A stretch of 64,000 nt of DNA. Origin: DASTFY01 sp963769115. GTDB lineage: Bacteria; Actinomycetota; Acidimicrobiia; Acidimicrobiales; Ilumatobacteraceae. Below, one piece after another: positions 58,703 to 64,000 of this stretch (the stretch's first letter is position 1; every line of letters starts with the position of its first letter). The translations under genes and the position numbers were made by a program. The notes under the pieces were generated by a model, which was not told the DNA's origin, searched no databases, and saw only the letters and a list, made by a program, of their open reading frames with translations. The DNA is taken from NCBI GenBank assembly GCA_963769115.1, contig CAVYKN010000011.1:124001-188000 (forward strand), given 5' to 3'.

Positions 58703-60338
58703 ATGTCTTGTGGAACCATCGTCAGCCGGCTGCGGGTGGCGGGCCCGGTCGGGCTGGCCGCCCTGCTCCTCACCGTCACGGCCTGCGTCCCGCCTGGGAC
58801 GGGCCCTGCGCCGGGTCCCGCGCCAGGACCCGGACCGAGCGGCCCCGGCGTGCTCCCGAGCCTGCCCGGCCCGGTGGTCGCCGGCCAGGGCGGCTTCGGT
58901 TCGCTCGTGAGCTGGAACGACTTCGTAGCCATCCACCTGGTGGTCAGCCCGACCGGCGACGTCCTCATGTGGGACCGCGTCCAGGGCCTCACCAGCGCCC
59001 GCCGGTGGAACCCGGCCACCGGCGCGTTCACGGACACCCCCGGGCTCCCCCTGTCGTTGTTCTGCGCCTTCCAGACCCGGCTGCCCAACGGACGCCTGGC
59101 GGTGGTCGGTGGCACGGCCTACAAGGCCGGCAACACCGGCATCGACGTGATGCAGTTCTTCGACTGGGGCACGAACACGTGGACGAAGGGCCCGTCCCTC
59201 CATACCCCGCGCTGGTACCCGACGGTGATCGCGCTGCCGGACGGCCGGATGGTCACGCCTCGGCGGCCAGATCAACGACTCCGGCGTCATGGCCAACCTG
59301 GCCGAGCTGTACAACCCGGCCACCAACACGTGGACCGAGCTGCCCGGCCTGGCCGAGTCCAAGCCCATGGGCCTCTACCCGCGGGCCATCCTGGCGCCCA
59401 ACGGCAAGGTGTTCGTGATCAAGAACGCCAAGGGGAAGTCGGCCTACATGGACGTCGACACCCAGCAGTGGACCGAGGTCACGCCCGCCCCGCCCACGTG
59501 GCGGGCGGCGGGATGGCGATGTACGAGAACGGCAAGATCCTGCTGTACGCGATCGGCGGCAGCGGGACGGACTCCTGGGTCATCGACCTCAACGCCGCGG
59601 CGCCATCCTGGCGCAAGGTCGGCTCGCTCCAGTTCAAGCGCAAGAAGTTCAGCACCGTGCTGCTCCCCGACGGCCGGGTGCATGGCCATCGGCGGCTCCA
59701 CAGACGGGGACTCCGTGATCGCCAACGCCGTGCTGACGCCCGAGATCTGGGACCCGACCACGGAACGGTGGACGACGCTGCCCAACCTGGCGGTGCCCCG
59801 CATGTACCACTCCAACGCCCTGCTCCTCCCGGACGGCCGCGTCGTCACGGCGGGCGGCGGCCGGGCGGGCAGCGCACCGAACTTCCCCAGCTCGCAGCTC
59901 TACTCACCGCCCTACCTGTCCATGCCCAACCGCCCGGCCATCACGGGTGGCCCCGACGTCTGGACGTCCGGCTCCTCGGTGAACCTGGCCGTCAGCTCGG
60001 CCAACGGTATCCACTCCGTGGTGCTCATGGGCCTGCCGGGCGTCACCCATGGCCTGGACACCCAGCAGCGGCGCCTCACGCTGCCCGTGACGTCGGCCTA
60101 CGAGCCCGCCACCGGCCGCATCTCGGTGAAGGTGCCGTCGATCAAGAACGCCGCCCCCGGGCACTACTACGCCATCGCCCTGGACGGCCGCGGCGTGCCG
60201 AGCGCGGCCAAGATCGTGCAGCTCGTAGCCGGCGGTGGCGCAGCCGCGGTGGAAGCCGCCGTCGAGGCGGCTCCGGCCGCGGTGGACCCGAACGTTCCCA
60301 GGCAGGTCGCCGTCGTGGAGCCCCGCGAGGAGGACTGA
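58703..60338 (+). CDS. Galactose-oxidase-like copper radical oxidase, lipoprotein copy (three frameshifts)
   Basis: About 544 residues. Lipobox LLLTVTAC near residue 28 and a Pro/Gly linker, then a Kelch propeller and a C-terminal DUF1929 domain. Copper residues as in the downstream copy: Cys in LFCAFQTRL, Tyr in TPRWYPTV, Tyr-His in PRMYHSNAL, His in GVTHGLDTQQRRL. Frame breaks: extra base near 59258, missing base near 59498, extra base near 59681; corrected, it aligns with its neighbour throughout. Membrane-anchored oxidase of an alcohol, aldehyde or sugar terminus. Confidence 0.85.
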
Positions 60339-60607
60339 TCGCCCGTCCAGGCCGGTCGTAACGTTCCAACCGCTCCGCCCAGTAGTCGAGCCGCCCGGTC
60401 CGTTGCTGGCCGCGGCCGGGCCCCCCTTCCCCGTGGCGGCGCGCCCGACACCTGCACAGGTCCCGCCCCGCCGTCACCGGCCCCTTCCCGCCCCCCGGGG
60501 AGTGCTCTCGGCTGGCCACGGCGGGCGGCCGGCACCGCGCTCGGCGGTGGCCAGCAGAGCCCTGGCCGGGCCACGCGCGTGGCCCGGCGTCCGCGGGCTC
60601 GGTCCGG

Positions 60608-60629
60608 ACGGTACGCCCGGGCGTACCGT
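60608..60629. promoter_or_regulatory. Perfect 22-nt palindrome over the promoter of the second oxidase
   Basis: Arms ACGGTACGCCC and GGGCGTACCGT with no spacer. The right arm contains TACCGT (60624-60629), a plausible -10 for the gene at 60686 with a ~50-nt leader and a GGAG site. Likely a dimeric repressor operator. It is the only structure in the 347-nt gap 60339-60685. Confidence 0.6.
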
Positions 60630-60685
60630 TGTAGTCGGCACTCGGCTGGCGGGCGGCCCGTGATCACGAACCGGAGATCCAGGAT

Positions 60686-62221
60686 ATGATCGGTCGTCGG
60701 ATGGGTCGGACGCTGGTCGCCATGGCGCTGGCCGGCACAATCGTGGCAACTGCCGCCGGCCCGACGGGCGCGGCGCCCGCCGGTCCCGGCTCCTGGTCCG
60801 GGGTGATGGACTGGAACAACTTCGTCGCCATTCACCTCTCGGTCGGACCCAACGGCGACGTCCTCATGTGGGACAAAGAGAACGGGCTCACCAGCGCCCG
60901 GCGCTGGAACCCGGCCACCGGTGCCTTCTCGTCGACGCCCGGCGTGAACGTGGCCCTGTTCTGCGCCTTCCAGACGCAGCTCCCCGACGGCCGCCTGGTC
61001 GTCGTCGGCGGCACCGCTTACAAGCAGCCGGGGAGCGGCCTCGCGGTGACCCGGATCTTCGACTGGGCCTCCAACACGTGGAGCGCGGCGGCGTCGATGA
61101 AGACCCCGCGGTGGTACCCGACGGTGATCGCCCTGCCCGACGGCCGCCAGGTGGCCCTGGGCGGGCAGGTCAGGAAGGGCCTCATGGCCAACCTGTCCGA
61201 GATCTACAACCCCATCACCAACACCTGGCGCGAGCTGCCGGGGCTGGCCGAATCCAAGCCGATGGGCCTCTACCCCCGCGCCGTCCTCGCCCCCAACGGC
61301 AAGGTCTTCGTGGTGAAGAACGCGTCGGGGAAGTCCGCCTACCTGGACGTCGACGCCCAGACCTGGACCACGGTCACGAAGAGCCCGCCGGTGGCCGCTG
61401 GCACCGGCATGGCCATGTACGACACGGGCAAGATCCTCCTCTACGCCGCCGGGAGCACGGGCACGGACTCGTGGGTGATCGACCTGAAGGCCGCCAGCCC
61501 GACGTGGCGCAAGGTCGGCTCGCTCAACCTGAAGCGCAAGAAGTTCAGCACCGTGGTCCTCCCGGACGGGCGGGTGATGGCGATCGGCGGGTCCACTGAC
61601 GGCACGTCCACCATCGCCAAGGCGGTGATGACGCCCGAGGTGTGGGACCCGGCAACGGAGAGCTGGACGACGCTCCCGGACCTGGCGGTGCCCCGCATGT
61701 ACCACTCCAACGCCGTGCTCTTGGCCGACGGCCGGGTCCTGTCGGCGGGAGGCGGCCGGACCGGCAGCGCCCCCACCTTCCCGAGCGGCCAGGTGTACAG
61801 CCCCCAGTACCTCGCGCTGGCCGGCCGGCCGACGATCACCAACCCCGGGAGCGCCACGTGGCCGTCCGGCGGCACCATCACCCTCGGGGTGAGCGCCGCC
61901 CACGGGCTGGGCTCCGTCGTGCTGATGGGGCTGCCGTCGGTAACCCACAGCATCGACACCTCGCAACGGAGGCTGGTGCTGCCTGTGACGTCGGCCTGGA
62001 ACCCGGCGAACGGCAGCGTCGGCGTGCGGGTACCGCCGCTCAGCCAAGCCCCAGCCGGGCACTACTACGCGATCGCCCTGGACAGCCGGGGCGTGCCGAG
62101 CGCCGCCCGCATCGTCAGGATCATCGGCGGCGGTGGCGCCACCGCGGCCTCCGTGCCCGAGGCGAGCGCGACGGAGGCCGCACGCGTCGTGGCCGACCCC
62201 GAAACGCCAGAGACGGACTGA
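60686..62221 (+). CDS. Galactose-oxidase-like copper radical oxidase, secreted copy
   Basis: 511 residues, intact. Sec signal peptide (MGRTLVAMALAGTIVATAAGPTGAAPA), seven-blade Kelch propeller, C-terminal DUF1929. Copper-radical residues: Cys93 (FCAFQ) and Tyr144 (RWYPT) for the thioether cofactor, Tyr339-His340 (MYHSN) and His421 (VTHSID). The His-His gap (81) is close to galactose oxidase (85). Similar in plan to GlxA of Streptomyces, which acts in hyphal-tip glycan synthesis. Tandem paralogue of the gene before it; substrate unknown. Confidence 0.9.
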   Translation: MIGRRMGRTLVAMALAGTIVATAAGPTGAAPAGPGSWSGVMDWNNFVAIHLSVGPNGDVLMWDKENGLTSARRWNPATGAFSSTPGVNVALFCAFQTQLPDGRLVVVGGTAYKQPGSGLAVTRIFDWASNTWSAAASMKTPRWYPTVIALPDGRQVALGGQVRKGLMANLSEIYNPITNTWRELPGLAESKPMGLYPRAVLAPNGKVFVVKNASGKSAYLDVDAQTWTTVTKSPPVAAGTGMAMYDTGKILLYAAGSTGTDSWVIDLKAASPTWRKVGSLNLKRKKFSTVVLPDGRVMAIGGSTDGTSTIAKAVMTPEVWDPATESWTTLPDLAVPRMYHSNAVLLADGRVLSAGGGRTGSAPTFPSGQVYSPQYLALAGRPTITNPGSATWPSGGTITLGVSAAHGLGSVVLMGLPSVTHSIDTSQRRLVLPVTSAWNPANGSVGVRVPPLSQAPAGHYYAIALDSRGVPSAARIVRIIGGGGATAASVPEASATEAARVVADPETPETD

Positions 62222-62262
62222 CCGTCCGCCCAGGCAGGCCCGGCCGTAGTGTCGGCCCGACC

Positions 62263-63032
62263 GTGCCCGCGCGGCCTCTCCTCCCCGTCGCCGCCGTGGC
62301 CGCGGCCGTCCGCTCATCGGCTGCGACACCGGCGACGGCCGCGAGCTGCGCCCGGCCGGTCCGGACCAGACGGCCTCGGTGTTCAACAGCACCACCACGA
62401 CGATCCCCGCCGATCCCGCGGTGCTCGGATCCGGCCTGCCGGGCGAAGGCGTCGGCGAGCTCGGGCTGACGCTGCGGGCTCCCTGGGACGACGAGGCGCG
62501 TCATCGACGTGCGCTTCACGTGCGACAGCGCCGGCGGCGAGTCGGGCGAGGGCCTCTCGCCCGCGCTCTCGTGGTCCGGCGTCCCGGTCGAGGCCACCAA
62601 CCTGGCCGTGGTCGTGACCGATCTGTCGGCCGACGGCTTCGTGCACTGGGTCGTGGCGGGCATCGACCCCGGCGTGACCGGCCTGGGCGAGGGCGAAGCG
62701 CCGGCCGGGGGCATCCAGGGCACGAACGGCTTCGGCGAGGTCGGCTGGGGCGGCCCGTGCCCCCCGCCGGGGACCGGGGAGCACGAGTACCTGGTGCAGC
62801 TCCACGCCCTCGACCAGGACCTCGGCCTGGCGCCGGGGTTCGACGGCGAGGAGGTCATCCCGGACATCGAGGCGTCGTCGATCGCCACCGTCAGCGTCGT
62901 CGGGCGCTACAGCGCCGCGCCGCGGGCAGCCGCGGCCTCGAGCAGCACCACGGTCCGGCCGGCGCACCAGCACGACCACGGCCAGCACAGCCACCACCGC
63001 CGGCAGCGACGACGACCACGACCGTCGGCTGA
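62263..63032 (+). CDS. PEBP-family (YbhB/YbcL-like) lipoprotein (three frameshifts)
   Basis: About 256 residues. Lipobox LLIGC once a missing base near 62311 is allowed for, Ser/Thr-rich linker, then the PEBP fold: VIDVRFTCDSAGGESGEGLSPALSWSGVPVEATNLAVVVTDLSADGFVHWVVAGI and GEVGWGGPCPPPGTGEHEYLVQLHALD with the ligand-site residues. An extra base near 62499 and a shift near 62950 in the Thr-rich tail complete the set. Start GTG 62263 is tentative (TAGTGT 10 nt upstream). Binds anionic or phospho-ligands in relatives; role here unknown. Confidence 0.75.
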
Positions 63033-63044
63033 CGGGCGGCTGAC

Positions 63045-64000
63045 CTACGAGTTCAGCGCCATCCCGTCGAGGTACTCGGCGAACTTCTCCTGCGCGGCGC
63101 GGCGGCGGGTGGGCACGTGCTCGCTCGGCACCTCGGCCGGCTTGTACTGCTTGAGCACCTGCCGGGCGACGGTGACCTTGTGGACCTCGTCCGGCCCGTC
63201 GTAGATCCGGGCCGCCCGCGCGGCGCGGTACATCGACTCCAGCGGCAGGTCGGTGGTGTAGCCGAGCGAGCCGTGCACCTGGATGGCCCGGTCGATCACG
63301 TTGTAGAGGGCCCGGGCGCCCCAGAACTTGATGGTGGCGATCTCGATGCGGGCGTCGCTGTGGTGCCGCCCCGCCTCATGGAGCTGATCCATCTTCCACG
63401 CCGCCTGCAGGGTCAGCAGGCGGGCGGCCTGCAGCTCCGCGTAGCTCTCGGCGATCCAGTCCTGCACCATCTGCTTCTCCGCCAGCAGCGAGCCGTGGGT
63501 GAAGCGCGACAGCGCCCGCTCGCACAGCATGTCGAAGGCCCGCTTGGACTGGCCCAGCCAGCGCATGGCGTGATGGATGCGACCCGGGCCGAGCCGCTTC
63601 TGGGCGAGCGCGAAGCCGTCCCCGGGATTGCCGATGATGTTGTCGGCCGGGACGCGCACGTCCTCGTACAGGATCTCGGCGTGGCCGCCGGGCTCGCCGG
63701 TGCGGTGGTCCGGCTCCCCCATCGTCGGCACGTCGCGGAGGATGTTCACGCCCGGCGTGCGGGTGGGCACGATGATCATCGAGTACCGCCGGTAGGGCTC
63801 GACGTCCGGGTTCGTGAGGCACATCACGATGAGGAAGTCCGAGATGCTGGCGTTGGAGGAGAACCACTTGTGGCCGTTGATGACCCACTCGTCGCCGTCC
63901 CGCTCGGCGCGGGTGGTGAGGAGCGTGGGGTCGGCGCCCGCCCCCGGCTCGGTCATCGAGAAGCAGGACCGCAGCTCGCCGGCCAGCAACGGCTCCATCC
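63045..64000 (-). CDS. Acyl-CoA dehydrogenase (N-terminus outside window)
   Basis: At least 318 residues from the right edge to the stop at 63045. Seen: CFSMTEPGAGADPTLLTTRAERDGDEWVINGHKWFSSNAS (FAD/substrate loop), ILRDVPTMGEPDHRTGEPGGHAEILYEDVRVPADNIIG, and the C-terminal IQVHGSLGYTTDLPLESMYRAARAARIYDGPDEVHKVTVARQVL. This ending is of the ACAD10/11-like or CaiA-type branch. About 90-110 N-terminal residues lie beyond the window. Confidence 0.93.
   Translation of the reverse strand, partial: MEPLLAGELRSCFSMTEPGAGADPTLLTTRAERDGDEWVINGHKWFSSNASISDFLIVMCLTNPDVEPYRRYSMIIVPTRTPGVNILRDVPTMGEPDHRTGEPGGHAEILYEDVRVPADNIIGNPGDGFALAQKRLGPGRIHHAMRWLGQSKRAFDMLCERALSRFTHGSLLAEKQMVQDWIAESYAELQAARLLTLQAAWKMDQLHEAGRHHSDARIEIATIKFWGARALYNVIDRAIQVHGSLGYTTDLPLESMYRAARAARIYDGPDEVHKVTVARQVLKQYKPAEVPSEHVPTRRRAAQEKFAEYLDGMALNS

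Noticed and set aside
58703..60338. Genuine pseudogene copy of the copper radical oxidase
   Set aside because: All copper-site residues and every propeller blade are kept between the breaks, and neighbouring unrelated genes show the same kind of single-base shift.

Overview
The window is about 70% GC and gene-dense, with many GTG starts and few strong Shine-Dalgarno sites. It carries a mycothiol S-conjugate amidase, a mycothiol-type maleylpyruvate isomerase homologue, an F420-type luciferase-like oxidoreductase, a WS/DGAT acyltransferase and an acyl-CoA gene set rich in dehydrogenases and hydratases. This suggests a free-living aerobic actinobacterium, most likely of the Acidimicrobiia or a relative. 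That placement is inferred; no rRNA gene is present. No tRNA, CRISPR array, IS element, prophage or replication origin was recognised.

Layout. 1-2117: folD (cut by the left edge) and clpP on minus, divergent from an SRPBCC/ArsR pair with two palindromic operators between them. 2124-11855: geranylgeranyl-reductase-like flavoprotein, VOC protein, an unknown protein, nitronate monooxygenase, M20 peptidase, MFS carrier, serine hydrolase, F420 oxidoreductase, enoyl-CoA hydratase. 12110-14148: alkylation repair (Ada-AlkA fusion and Ogt). 15509-18795: a tight three-gene unit of membrane-inserted patatin lipase, ComEC-type metallo-beta-lactamase hydrolase and SLOG-fold protein; this is the best candidate for an undescribed system. 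18855-21749: ferritin-like protein, SPFH/NfeD pair, thiol peroxidase. 21809-25528: acyl-CoA hydratase, dehydrogenase and synthetase around a bidirectional promoter. 25640-36703: membrane, peptidoglycan, acyl-CoA, nuclease, PAP2, DsbA-like, WS/DGAT and SDR genes. 36679-40464: assimilatory sulfate reduction with siroheme synthesis. 40461-48585: mycothiol-dependent enzyme, DUF4015 glycosidase, S9 peptidase, NudC, thiolase, GH18 lipoprotein. 48679-53552: lower meta-cleavage operon (hydratase, acetaldehyde dehydrogenase, aldolase, decarboxylase) led by a haem-oxygenase-fold protein. 53693-58499: ferredoxin, mtnA-mtnB, nuclease lipoprotein, YdjC deacetylase, SCP2-like protein, Mca. 58703-62221: two tandem galactose-oxidase-like copper radical oxidases. 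The window ends with a PEBP lipoprotein and an acyl-CoA dehydrogenase cut by the right edge.

Two window-wide signals stand out. First, at least 23 genes have a TAnnnT hexamer ending 6-8 nt before the start codon, the mark of leaderless transcription; it was used here to choose starts. Second, thirteen genes hold about 17 single-base frameshifts, mostly one extra base, after which conserved coding resumes. They are best read as uncorrected assembly errors, so these genes are annotated as whole.
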